A stretch of DNA of 64,000 bases. Origin: Clostridium porci (GTDB lineage: Bacteria; Bacillota; Clostridia; Lachnospirales; Lachnospiraceae). This document shows positions 1 to 9,300 of this stretch, one piece after another. The DNA lies in contig NZ_VUMD01000016.1 in the NCBI RefSeq assembly GCF_009696375.1, positions 30,206-94,205 of the forward strand, in the 5' to 3' direction. Below the pieces are notes generated by a model. It was not told the origin of the DNA, ran no database searches, and saw only the letters and a program-made list of their open reading frames with translations. Position 1 is the first letter of the stretch. Every line of letters starts with the position of its first letter. The position numbers were made by a program, and so were the translations under genes.

Positions 1-2
1 AC

Positions 3-884
3 TGGTATCCCAACGCTCTGCACGCCTTTATGTATGTAGCCATTGAGAAAGGATACTATGAGGAAGAGGGTTTGAAGGTAAACATCCAGTTCCCATCCAA
101 CTCCAATGACGCTATTTCTCTTGTGGCAGCCGGACAGGCAGACATTGGCCTGTACTATCAGCAGGATGTTATTCAGGCCCGCACAAAGCAGAATGTTCCT
201 GTGAAGTCCATCGGAGCTGTCGTGCAGGGGCCGCTGAATATTGTGCTGTCTCTGAAAGAAAAGAATATTACCACCGCCGAAGATTTGGTGGGCAAGACCA
301 TCGGTTACGCCGGTACGGAGCTGTCGGAGGCATTGATCCGCAGTATTATGAATTATGTGGGTGCTGACTATAGTGATGTGACCATGATTGATGTCGGCTT
401 TGATCTGATGAGTTCAATGACTACCGGAAATGTGGATGCCACCATCGGCTGTCTCGTCAACCATGAGGTTCCTCAGATGGAGGAAGAGGGCTTCGCTGTG
501 AATTGGTTTGCTTTGGATTCATATGGCGTCCCCTCCTACTATGAGGGTGTGTTCCTTGCCAATGATGAGACTATCGCTAATGATAGCGAGATGCTCAGTG
601 CTTTTTTGCGGGCATCTGCCAAGGGATTTGCCGATATGAAGGCTAATCCGGAGGAGGCACTACAGATCCTGCTGGCCAACCAGAATGAAGAGAACTTCCC
701 TCTGTCTGAAACAGTAGAACGCAAGAGCATGGAAGTTTTGCTGCCTATGATGGAAACTGCGGATGCCTCTTTCCTGTCCCAGTCTGATGAATGCTGGCAG
801 GAAAACATTGACTGGATGCTGGAGCAGGGCCTCATTTCTGAAACGGCCGCTCTGGATGAAGTCCGCATCAATCTGGTGTACTGA
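3..884 (+). CDS. ABC transporter substrate-binding protein, NMT1/THI5-like (5' end outside window)
   Basis: The reading frame is open from the first base of the window and begins mid-protein with WYPNALHAFMYVAIEKGYY, so the N-terminus, including any lipoprotein signal, lies upstream. This opening (a W-x-P-N-x-x-H stretch followed by 'A.EKGYYEEEGL') is typical of the NMT1/THI5-like periplasmic-binding fold that presents pyrimidine thiamine precursors, or related small ligands such as sulfonates, to an ABC permease. The body shows the family pattern 'AGQADIGLYYQQDV' and 'TTAEDLVGKTIGYAGTELSEALI'. About 293 residues are visible. The permease and ATPase partners are expected upstream and are not seen here. 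The ligand is inferred from family resemblance; an aromatic-sulfonate or other NMT1-family ligand is equally possible. Confidence 0.85.
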   Translation, partial: WYPNALHAFMYVAIEKGYYEEEGLKVNIQFPSNSNDAISLVAAGQADIGLYYQQDVIQARTKQNVPVKSIGAVVQGPLNIVLSLKEKNITTAEDLVGKTIGYAGTELSEALIRSIMNYVGADYSDVTMIDVGFDLMSSMTTGNVDATIGCLVNHEVPQMEEEGFAVNWFALDSYGVPSYYEGVFLANDETIANDSEMLSAFLRASAKGFADMKANPEEALQILLANQNEENFPLSETVERKSMEVLLPMMETADASFLSQSDECWQENIDWMLEQGLISETAALDEVRINLVY

Positions 885-984
885 TGATGGCACGCTGTGT
901 AATTATAGGCGGTGCGGACATCAATAATTAGAAAGCTCTAACTGAGCAACTAAGCAAACACAAATAAAAGAGCATCGGAGGACT

Positions 985-1079
985 GTGCATCGCAATGCAC
1001 TGGGGCAGATTCTCTGCTCCTCGGTCGGATAAGATGTCGAGTGCGCTCGGTTATGAAAATAACCGGGCGCTGATTTTTT
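985..1079 (+). promoter_or_regulatory. Structured leader ending in an intrinsic terminator, upstream of a decayed MATE gene
   Basis: Three hairpins follow one another: GTGCAT-cgca-ATGCAC (985-1000), GGGGCAGA-ttc-TCTGCTCC (1002-1020), and a 12-bp stem with a GAAA tetraloop (1043-1070) followed by six Ts. The last is a good intrinsic terminator just 5' of a Shine-Dalgarno and the start of a MATE pseudogene, so the block looks like an attenuator or riboswitch expression platform. I do not recognise the aptamer class. It could also simply be the terminator of the upstream ABC gene. Confidence 0.5.
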
Positions 1080-1097
1080 AGAAAGGATTTGATAACA

Positions 1098-1594
1098 ATG
1101 AACTTATTGAAAGACAACATCAAAAAATGTATTTTAAGTACCTTGCCGCAGCCTTTGGCTCGTCGCTGAGCAGTACGATTTACGGTTTTGTGGATATGAT
1201 CGTGATCGGCAGATACGAAGGCCCTGCCGGATGCGGCTAAGGCTGGCATTTCTCCTATCTGGAATATTATTTTCAGTTTAGGCTTATTATTTGGTATCGA
1301 AGGAAGCGTTTATTTCAGCAACATCCGAGGCAGGGAACAAAAAGACGGCGAGAATGAAAACGAATACTTCACCGTTGCTACCATTGGTGCGGCATTTTTC
1401 GCAGTGCTTTGTACGGTTATTTTCGTTTTCTTTGACAAGCAGATTTTGATGCTCTTTGGTGCGGATGAAGCATTTCTTCCGAAAAGTAAAGAATATCGTT
1501 GTTACCGGCTTTTCCTCTTTCTTTGTAGATGTGGCAATGGGTATTGTCACTGCCCTGCTCAACAACCAGATTATGAAATACACCGGTGCAGACG
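1098..1594 (+). pseudogene. MATE-family multidrug efflux pump, decayed remnant
   Basis: An ATG with a good Shine-Dalgarno (gaaagga) opens MNLLKDNIKK, then the frame is lost. The next frame continues MYFKYLAAAFGSSLSSTIYG and FVDMIVIGRYEGPA, the conserved first helix of MATE Na+/H+-coupled drug exporters. Further pieces in shifted frames read PIWNIIFSLGLLFGIEGSVY and FFDKQILMLFGADE, then, after an internal deletion, VVTGFSSFFVDVAMGIVTAL. At least three frameshifts and one large deletion reduce a roughly 450-residue protein to about 165 codons. It cannot make a functional pump. The junction at the right end passes directly into a recombinase fragment. Confidence 0.8.
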
Positions 1595-1979
1595 CAGATC
1601 GCCAGTCACCGCAGGCAGCAAAAGGATGCTGCCACACAGATCTTCTCCGGTCTGGTGAAGTGTGCGGACTGCGGATGGCCGATGCGTTTCGGTACTAACA
1701 GTCAGAACAAGAAACCGTACAGCCATTACATTTGCAGTTAATATGGGCAAGGATTAAGACAATGTTCTGCCCACTATATCCGACTATATCCGCTATGACT
1801 ACCTCTACCACTACGTTCTGACAAGAATACAGGATTTATCGAGACAGGCACAGTTGGATGAACAGGCACTTCTGCATCGGCTGCTGAAAGCGAGTGACCA
1901 GGAGATTGCCTCCAATGCAAAAAGGCAGAGCGCAGAGCTTACAAGAGCCGAGAAACGCAGAACAGAGGTTGACCATGAC
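1595..1979 (+). pseudogene. Large serine recombinase, C-terminal remnant
   Basis: Reads QIFSGLVKCADCGWPMRFGT and NKKPYSHYICS, the recombinase zinc-ribbon ('CADCG...YICS') of large serine site-specific recombinases. It is followed after a stop and frame change by LYHYVLTRIQDLSRQAQLDE and a coiled-coil stretch ending near RTEVDHD. The catalytic N-terminal domain is absent, so it is a relic of an integrated mobile element. Its position next to other broken genes marks this as the scar of an excised or degraded element. Confidence 0.75.
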
Positions 1980-2246
1980 TTCTTACTCCTTGTGTTCGCA
2001 GGATGCTTTGCAACAGAGAGTATTTTGTGGCGCTCAATTTTGATTACAGCGGGAATCATTATCTTTTCTTGCGGAATATGGGTAGCACTATATCTTGAGC
2101 GAGAATCTGGTTATTATAAATGTGAAAAATGTGGTCATATCTATGTACCAGATGCTGCAAGCCACTCTTTTGCCATGCATTTGGGAAAGACACGCTTCAT
2201 GAAGTATCCAAAGTGTGGACAAAAAGTTGGCAGAGAAAGGTTCTAA
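1980..2246 (+). pseudogene. Small membrane protein with C-terminal zinc ribbon, truncated and fused in frame to the recombinase remnant
   Basis: In frame with the preceding recombinase coiled coil, the sequence changes abruptly into one hydrophobic helix (SILITAGIIIFSCGIWVALY) followed by LERESGYYKCEKCGHIYVP and HLGKTRFMKYPKCGQK. I recognise this as the C-terminal half of a small 'two-helix plus zinc ribbon' hypothetical protein common in Clostridia. The N-terminal part is missing, and the second knuckle reads YPKC where CPKC is expected, so one likely zinc ligand is lost. The open frame from 1854 to 2246 is therefore a chimera made by deletion rather than a designed fusion. Confidence 0.55.
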
Positions 2247-2249
2247 CGA

Positions 2250-2624
2250 AAGAAGGCAAAGAATAAGACTTTCAGTTTGATAAAACTCCCAATTCATCCA
2301 GCCCAAAGCTGCCGTTGCAGAAGCCATTCCCACAACGGCAGTTTTTATTTTCTCCTGAGCCGGAAGTTCAAGCGTTTTGGATTTCAACTGTGCGGCAGTG
2401 AGCGTTTCAGAATAGAGGTTCCCTTCCGCATGGCGGTGCTGGCGGATGGGTGTGCCTCTAATCTTCCAGAAAACTCGTTCCTATCCCAGAAACGGGCAGT
2501 TGCATGGCGGTCTATGTAAATCTCCGTGTCATCATAAAGGTAGCGTTTGGTATTAGCAAAATGCTCTACGGAAATCGTGCATTTGTCTTCCTTTCTCATA
2601 AGCATATTTGCGATATACCCCTGG
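2250..2624 (-). pseudogene. Unidentified remnant, two out-of-frame pieces
   Basis: On the minus strand, one piece reads YLYDDTEIYIDRHATARFWD and continues to about position 2384. A single frame change then links it to SETLTAAQLKSKTLELPAQE and AVVGMASATAALGWMNWEFY. Together they look like the C-terminal half of one protein with a frameshift. I do not recognise the family; an accessory gene of the same lost mobile element is a guess. It lies immediately 3' of the CPBP gene. Confidence 0.35.
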
Positions 2625-3347
2625 CTATAAAAGGAACAATATTCCAGCCCCCAACACATCCGCAATGGAATGTGATAAAAAGAAGGGGTATAGATTTTTC
2701 CTTCCGCTTTTTTCGTACAGAACATAATACAGAGTACCTAAAAGCAGCCCAATACCAGCTGCGGATACCATGCCTTGATAGGTGTGGAAGGAAAAACGCA
2801 CAAGAAGAGAGAATAAAAATGCGCCTCTTACTTTTTTCGGATTAACGCATAGGCACATACCTAGGAAATAAATTTCCTCATATATTCCATTTAACAGGGC
2901 ATAGATAAGAATCGAACCATCAATCACAGGTAAGGAAACCGGGACGGCTGCGCTCATTACCGCATCATAAGCGCCAATCTGTACATAGGAGACTACGATA
3001 AAATAAAGGTCCATCATCAAAGCGGCTACAGCAAATAAGCCTACGGAATACAACGTCGTTTTAGGCGTAACATGTATCCTCCATTGAGAAAAATCAAAAT
3101 TCCGCAGCCACAAATAAAAAAGGGCAATCAGCAGCAATATAAGCTGCAGCATAAAAGCGCCATAATTATCTGCCGCAGAAAACTCAACCGCTTCCTCAAA
3201 CGAGCCGGTATCGGTATTAGCGAAATAACCCCTAGTAGATGTACAGATCGCATTTCCAAACAGGATTACAGTGAGAATGCCTATATCCCACCATCTTAGC
3301 TCCCTAACTGGTTCTTTGTTCCTTTTTAATCGCTCTAGCAGTTTCAA
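2625..3347 (-). CDS. CPBP-family intramembrane protein (Rce1/Abi-like)
   Basis: A 240-residue polytopic membrane protein with about seven hydrophobic segments. The start is a TTG with AAGGAGG five bases upstream. The CPBP signature region reads NGIYEEIYFLGMCL (about 153-166), then RFSFHTYQG (about 184-192), then LSHSIAD near the C-terminus. These are the EE motif and two His motifs of the CAAX protease/bacteriocin-processing family. The usual EExxxR arginine is replaced by leucine (EEIYFL), so full protease activity is uncertain. Family members process prenylated or secreted peptides or confer bacteriocin immunity. No bacteriocin gene is seen nearby, so the role is open. Confidence 0.75.
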   Translation of the reverse strand: MKLLERLKRNKEPVRELRWWDIGILTVILFGNAICTSTRGYFANTDTGSFEEAVEFSAADNYGAFMLQLILLLIALFYLWLRNFDFSQWRIHVTPKTTLYSVGLFAVAALMMDLYFIVVSYVQIGAYDAVMSAAVPVSLPVIDGSILIYALLNGIYEEIYFLGMCLCVNPKKVRGAFLFSLLVRFSFHTYQGMVSAAGIGLLLGTLYYVLYEKSGRKNLYPFFLSHSIADVLGAGILFLL

Positions 3348-3374
3348 TGTTTCCTCCTTATGTTATAATTCTTT

Positions 3375-3386
3375 CCGCCTAGGCGG
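3375..3386. promoter_or_regulatory. 12-bp perfect palindrome upstream of the CPBP gene
   Basis: CCGCCTAGGCGG is perfectly self-complementary and lies just upstream of a TATAAC-like -10 (minus strand, about 3364-3369) for the CPBP gene. Its GC-richness stands out from the local AT-rich sequence. It could be an operator; no regulator is identified. Confidence 0.3.
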
Positions 3387-3408
3387 CAATGCAGCAGAAC
3401 TCTTTTTT

Positions 3409-3429
3409 AAAAAGGCTCCGCTCCTTTTT
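3409..3429 (-). terminator. Intrinsic terminator downstream of motA
   Basis: AAAAAGG-ctccgct-CCTTTTT forms a 7-bp stem; on the minus strand the T-run ends the stem. It sits 45 bp after the motA stop. Confidence 0.55.
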
Positions 3430-3472
3430 GAACAAGCCGGCCAACAGCCTATATGTTAAAAATCACGCTTCT

Positions 3473-4342
3473 CTAAAGCCGTTCTTGCTCAAAATCAGAC
3501 TTTTTTAATACATACCGCTTTCTTCCCAAAAGGCTCTCGTCCCCTCTGTAGGCATCCTTTTCCTCCAGACGAGAAAGCGCCTTGTCCTGCAGAGACTTTT
3601 TAAGCGCAGCCAAAAGATGCTCTCTTAAAAATTTAGGATGCTCTCCTCTTTGAATGCCAATAACCCCTTCTATAACAGCAGAACAGTAAAACGCCTCCTG
3701 CCTATGCCGTACCCGGAGCTTTTGAGCAATCGGATGAAATATCAGGTTTGCCAAAACAGAGCCGTAGAAAGTGGTAATAAGCGCCAAAGACATATCTCTG
3801 CCCATGCTGAAGGTTCCACCCATGCCAGGTTCCATGCCCTTTAGCATATTGATCAAACCAATCAAGGTTCCTATCATACCAAAGGCCGGGGCATAGGTGG
3901 CAGCCTTCTCATAGAATCCTGCCGCCCGGTCATGACGGTTCACCATATCCTCCAGCTCCTTTTCCAAGACGCAGCGTATCTTCTCCGGCTCCTGTGCGTC
4001 CACAGCCATCAGAAGGCTTTGCTTAAAAAAAGGCTCCTTTATTTCCTCTGCCTTAGACTCCAAAGCCAACAGGCCATCCTTTCTGGCCAATATCGCCAAA
4101 TCTACCAGCTGATCCACAAGCTCCACAATATCATACCTGTTACCCCTAAACAAAACTCTTATGTGTCCTGGAATATCACGCAGGATGCTAGAAGAATAGC
4201 TTGCGACAGAGGCTGCCAGAGTGCCTCCTGCTACGATTAAAAAGCTGGAAATATCTATAAAATTACTGACACTTCCAATTCCAATGCCATTGATAATCAA
4301 TAAAAAGCCTGCCGCAATCCCAATCATTGTCATTAAATCCAT
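3473..4342 (-). CDS. motA: Flagellar motor stator protein MotA
   Basis: A 289-residue protein of the MotA/TolQ/ExbB proton-channel family, which with MotB forms the stator that drives flagellar rotation. Four hydrophobic segments are visible: near residues 5-22 and 30-50, then after a cytoplasmic domain at about 150-170 and 185-205. The diagnostic family features are present: GGTLAASVASYSSS after helix 2, the AATYAPAFGMIGTLIGLINM helix with its conserved proline, and HPIAQKL containing the second torque-associated proline. No motB follows, and no other flagellar structural gene is in the window. The stator partner must be elsewhere, or this is an orphan copy. The chemoreceptor at 27-29 kb fits a motile or chemotactic lifestyle. 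Confidence 0.9.
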   Translation of the reverse strand: MDLMTMIGIAAGFLLIINGIGIGSVSNFIDISSFLIVAGGTLAASVASYSSSILRDIPGHIRVLFRGNRYDIVELVDQLVDLAILARKDGLLALESKAEEIKEPFFKQSLLMAVDAQEPEKIRCVLEKELEDMVNRHDRAAGFYEKAATYAPAFGMIGTLIGLINMLKGMEPGMGGTFSMGRDMSLALITTFYGSVLANLIFHPIAQKLRVRHRQEAFYCSAVIEGVIGIQRGEHPKFLREHLLAALKKSLQDKALSRLEEKDAYRGDESLLGRKRYVLKKSDFEQERL

Positions 4343-4900
4343 ACTTTTCCCCCTTGTTCATTATCTGCTTTTTCCAGCAGTATGCTCATTCAGAAGCCTA
4401 TTTTTAAGCACTGTCCGCAACTAACGGTTCAAACGTTACAGGCTCCTTAATACAAATCGTATTCTTGCGTCACCAATTATGAGAATTCGTATTACTCAGC
4501 CTTTCCATCTGCAATCTTAACGATTTTTTAACTTATGAACAAAGTATATCAAAAAATATATTATATTTCTACTTAAATATATCTTCTTTTCATCATAGAA
4601 TCTCAAATGCAGGCACATGAAGGATTGTGCTTTCTAAAAATACCGATTCTCCTATGATTTGTGAAAAGCACTAAAGCATTGCCCCGCAACAAGTCCTTGA
4701 CAAACCACAGACTCTTGTAATCACTGATAGATACCCTTCGATCATTCTGATTTAGCATGTTACAAAAGCAAATTTCTCGCTCAAAGCCTTCCAATATAGT
4801 AAAATGAAAGCTCCCTTATCAATCTGCCTTTACACAGAACCATTTTCTGTGAGAAGCAGAACCGGCTTCTTTTATTTGTCCGGTCGAAAAGGCGTTAGCA
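4343..4900. other. Intergenic region with no convincing gene
   Basis: AT-rich sequence between motA and the serine recombinase. The only open frame of note is a 63-codon minus-strand frame (4603-4794, TTG start) reading VSISDYKSLWFVKDLLRG and LVLFTNHRRIGIFRKHN. I do not recognise it; it may be a fragment of a regulatory protein. A weak hairpin AGAAGC-GCTTCT followed by TTTATTT (4852-4877) could be a terminator reading rightward. Confidence 0.4.
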
Positions 4901-4903
4901 TAG

Positions 4904-5641
<738 letters not shown>

Positions 5642-5647
5642 CATCAA

Positions 5648-5821
5648 ATGTCACAATGTACACCTTTTGATAGCTGCCAATATACATAAAAAATAACATA
5701 TAAACTCTTTATTTTCAATATAATTTTATTAATTTTCATCCTCTTTTTGTCTAACTAAAAAGGGGAATTTCTACCATTTGCATCCTGGGGCATTTTATCA
5801 AAAGGTGTACTTTTTGACAAA
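5648..5821. repeat. Pair of 26-bp hix-like sites in inverted orientation around an AT-rich segment (candidate invertible element)
   Basis: The left site is 5648-5673 and the right site 5796-5820 plus one flanking base each side. The 24-bp cores 5649-5672 and 5796-5819 are reverse complements with 22 of 24 bases matching. Each site is itself an imperfect dyad: the right one splits into TTATCAAAAGGT, a central GT, and ACTTTTTGACAA, whose halves match at 10 of 12 positions. That is the architecture of Hin/Gin crossover sites (12 + 2 + 12 with an asymmetric dinucleotide), and the half-site TTATCAAAA is the same as the start of the hix half-site. The 123-bp interior is strongly AT-rich and contains TATAAT (5719-5724). 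Inversion is inferred, not observed. Confidence 0.65.
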
Positions 5822-5831
5822 GTCTGTATGA

Positions 5832-5958
5832 GAGTGTCCCAAAGGTACTTCAAACTCAAACTTGTACCTGATATAGATATATTAATAAATCTATTATTAA
5901 ATATTATAAATTCTATATAGTATCATTCCAAAAATTAGAATGACTTTTGAGACACTAC
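5832..5958. mobile_element. Palindromic IS-end/MITE-like element, about 127 bp
   Basis: The ends are imperfect inverted repeats: GAGTGTCCCAAAGGTACTT at the left and the complement of TGACTTTTGAGACACTAC at the right. The motif 'GAGTGTC(C/T)CAAAAGT' resembles termini of IS1182-like elements. The interior is an AT-rich near-palindrome with GATATAGA and TCTATATAGTATC arms plus a TCATTC-GAATGA hairpin, and it has no coding capacity. Best read as a MITE or the two fused ends of a deleted IS. The exact family assignment is uncertain. Confidence 0.45.
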
Positions 5959-6394
5959 CATAAATTTATAGCAGGAGGTGAAGAAAATTATAACAGTCAA
6001 GTACCGAGATAGCTCATCATCTGATCAGATGATAGGGTATCATCCAATCAAAGGAATTTGACCTTCTGAATTTACCGGAAACAAACCGGAATTCCTAATC
6101 TATCCGGCCGTTGGTATCCCAGACTCTTTAAAAGGATTTAGCTTCCGGAACAATGTCCTACATTTCTCAAAGGAAGCTTCTCTCTAAAAACGAAATAAAG
6201 CTCTGAACTGCCTGTCAGCCCTATTTTCGCCAAACAAATAGCAGCAACCAGAGCCAGCCTTTTAATGTATCTTTAGGAAAGGGCGATTCTATAAGGTGTT
6301 CCTGCCTAAGCAATCACGAAGTATTAAGTTTCTTTTTGGTTATACCTACTGTTAAACAGCCTATATTAAAAATCTTGCGAAGAGAGGAAAAACT
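5959..6394. other. Sialidase upstream region
   Basis: No gene is supported. A strong Shine-Dalgarno-like AGGAGGTG (5973-5980) is followed by a 23-codon frame starting with ATA, probably a relic. An 18-bp perfect palindrome ATCATCTGATCAGATGAT lies at 6016-6033. The sialidase ribosome-binding site (agagagg) is next to its ATG. Confidence 0.45.
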
Positions 6395-9300
6395 ATGAAA
6401 AAGCGTGTTTTATCATTTCTGCTATGTTTTATAATGGTGATGACACTATTTTGCAACAAACTTCCAGCCTATGCCAAAGCAGGCAGCTCCCAAGAAACCG
6501 GCACAGAAAACCTAGCAGAGGAAACGAATCTAAAGGGAACCTCTTCAGAGGCTCGAAGAAAGGAAGCTGACAGCCAGCCCAGAAAAGAAACGGCAGAAAG
6601 ACAGGAAGCGGATCTAAAATCAAACAGGAGTTCTTCCAAGGAAGAAGGATCGGACACCGAACCAGCCACTCCTTCTTCCGGTAAGAGGAATACTGACGCT
6701 GAATCAGCCACTCCTTCTTCTGGAAAACGAATGAAACGGACAGCAGAGACGGATTGGGCTCTGCCCCAGGCCGGACCTCTTGCAGGCAGCTCTACCACAG
6801 GCCAGCCCATGAACGGGGGAACTGGAGGAAGTCAGAACTTCCGTATTCCCGCAATCATTACCCTGCAAAATGGCTGGCTTATGGCGGCGGCTGATACCCG
6901 CTGGGGAACCGGTGGTGACGGCGGAGGTCTGGACACTATTGTCAGCATCTCCAAGGACAATGGCGACACCTGGGAATACAGCTTCCCCATTTATTTTCCC
7001 GACAGCAACGGCTATGCAGGCAATCGGGCTACCACGATCATTGACCCGGCTCTAATCCAGGGAAGCGACGAAACCATCTATCTAATCGCCGATGTGAACC
7101 CTACCGGCGTCACAACTATGGGCGGCTTTAAAATGCCGGGTGCCGGCACCGGCTACATCAACATAGATGGTGTAGAGCGTTTGGCTCTGACTAACAACTA
7201 CAGCAAAGTCAACATTTCTCCTACTAATAGCGATATTACCTCTTATCCCTACTATGTTGGCGATGTGGGCGAGAATGGTTATTCACCTGTAATCGACCGT
7301 GCCACCAGTCAGCCCACTGAATATGTAGTAGATGAATGGTTCAATCTTTTCAAAGTAGGAGAGGACGATTCCATCCTCGTACTGACGCAGAAGCAGGTGA
7401 ACACCTCCCAGGATATTAAGCAAAATGTGTTCTACAAGGGTTCCGATCTCCACGTCTACAATACCGGCTATATGTGGCTGCTCACATCAACAGATAATGG
7501 AGCAACCTGGAACATGAACGATCTGAATCCCCAGATCAAGCGGAACACCGAGACCGGCCTGCTGGTTTCTCCAGGCCGTGGCACGCTGCTTAGGGACGGC
7601 ACCATTGTTATTCCGTTCTACAATCACTTTGATTCTGCCAGCAGCACTCCTAACCTTGAACATTCCAGCTTCATCTGGTCCAAGGACGACGGCGCCACCT
7701 GGCACAGAACTGAAGATGTACCCGGAACCAACGGCTTTAGCAGTGAGTGTGAACTGGTTGAATTAGACGACGGCACCCTGCGTCTGTTTGTCCGCAGCAG
7801 CCAGAACGCAGTCGCCTATGCGGACGCAGTCTGGGATGGCGAAAACTATGTATGGAACACTGCGGTCGTTTCCACCGGCGTGCCGGCACGCTCCGGCTGT
7901 AACGTCTCCGCCATCATGTATTCCCAGCAGATCGACGGCAAGGACGCAATCTTGGTCGCTTGCCCTGGCAATCCCAACAGCCGTTCCGACGGCCGTATTT
8001 ACGTATTCCTGGTGGATGATGACAATTCTATGACCCTGGGCTATACCTTTGCAGTCAATAACGCTTATTTCGCTTACTCCTGCCTGACCGAGCATGCTGA
8101 CGGAAAGATCGGGCTGTTATGGGAACATAAGGGATCGGCCATTACCTACAGTATCTATGACATCACAAAAATTGCCTTAAAAAGCGCAATCAACGGAGAA
8201 CGCCGGCTGACGGTCCCTCTGTACGGAACCCTGACTGAAAGCGCCTATGGAGGATTTGAACCCGATCCTATGCCCGATGGCTCCATACTTTCCATTGATA
8301 CCCAGGAGTCCAGCGAAACTATGGCTCTTTTGGGAAGCAACCATACCTTTAGCGGCAAATCAATTTCTCTTAGGGATTGTCTGTACACCTTTACCGGCGA
8401 TAGTATTAAAGGCTGGACCGTCAGAAGCGTCAGCAACAACAGCATTTATTTAAACCACAGCGTCAAGGCTGGCCAGCCAAACTCCAACACGCCTAAAACG
8501 ATTCAGGTAGAAGCTGGGCAAAAGGAAGGATTCTCCCTTAAGACAAAAGCTGCCAACAATGCTGATACCTTTCTGTATTTCTGGAAGAATGAGCAGGTTG
8601 GCAAAACATACAGTTTTGACCGTCAGGGAAATCTCGACCAAAGCGGCAAAACCGACTTCCTGCTTTATCATCCAGCTGACGGGGAAAAAGGCAGCGCTGA
8701 ACTTCCCGGCTATGTCAAGGTGACCGATAAGGACGCTATCGTCAGCGGTGAACGTTATCTGGTGGTGTCCCATGTAAACGACAGCTACTTTGTCCTCCAT
8801 CCTACCTTCAGCATTACCGATCGATACGCCCATGTGGCAAAGGCAGGAGGCGCTGATACAGTTATCCAGATCACCTACACCGGCCTTAAGGACGGCTCCG
8901 TTACCTTTACCGACAAGGTAAGCGGCTATAAATACATCGTCAACATTATTGCTCCGAACCTGGTGGAGGTACCGGTAAAGGCAGGGGATACTGTGACCTT
9001 CGATCTGAACCGTACAGAGGTCACTCACAAGGCAGATGATACCATCGCCCTTGCAGAAGCCGCGACTACCAAAGTTACCACCACCTATAACGGCTGCCAG
9101 GGCAATCTGGGTGCAAATTCCAGCTATACCGATGCCGCCGTGCCCATGAGCAAAGCTCTGTATACCTTCACTTCCAAAGACGGCGGGACTTCCTATAAGG
9201 TTTCCGGACAGACGGTTGACGGCACCCCGGTATATTTGAGCCTTCGCGATGGTCAGGCCGGCTATCCCCAGACCTTTGACGCCGCCAATGCCGGTACGAT

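Noticed and set aside
4603..4794. 63-codon minus-strand frame between motA and the recombinase
   Set aside because: TTG start with no clear ribosome-binding site and no family recognised; kept only as a remark in the intergenic entry.
5973..6057. Short peptide after AGGAGGTG upstream of the sialidase
   Set aside because: It would need an ATA start and has only 23 codons; no support.
8450..9028. 192-codon minus-strand frame inside the sialidase gene
   Set aside because: Antisense shadow of a well-supported coding region; codon pattern follows the sialidase frame.
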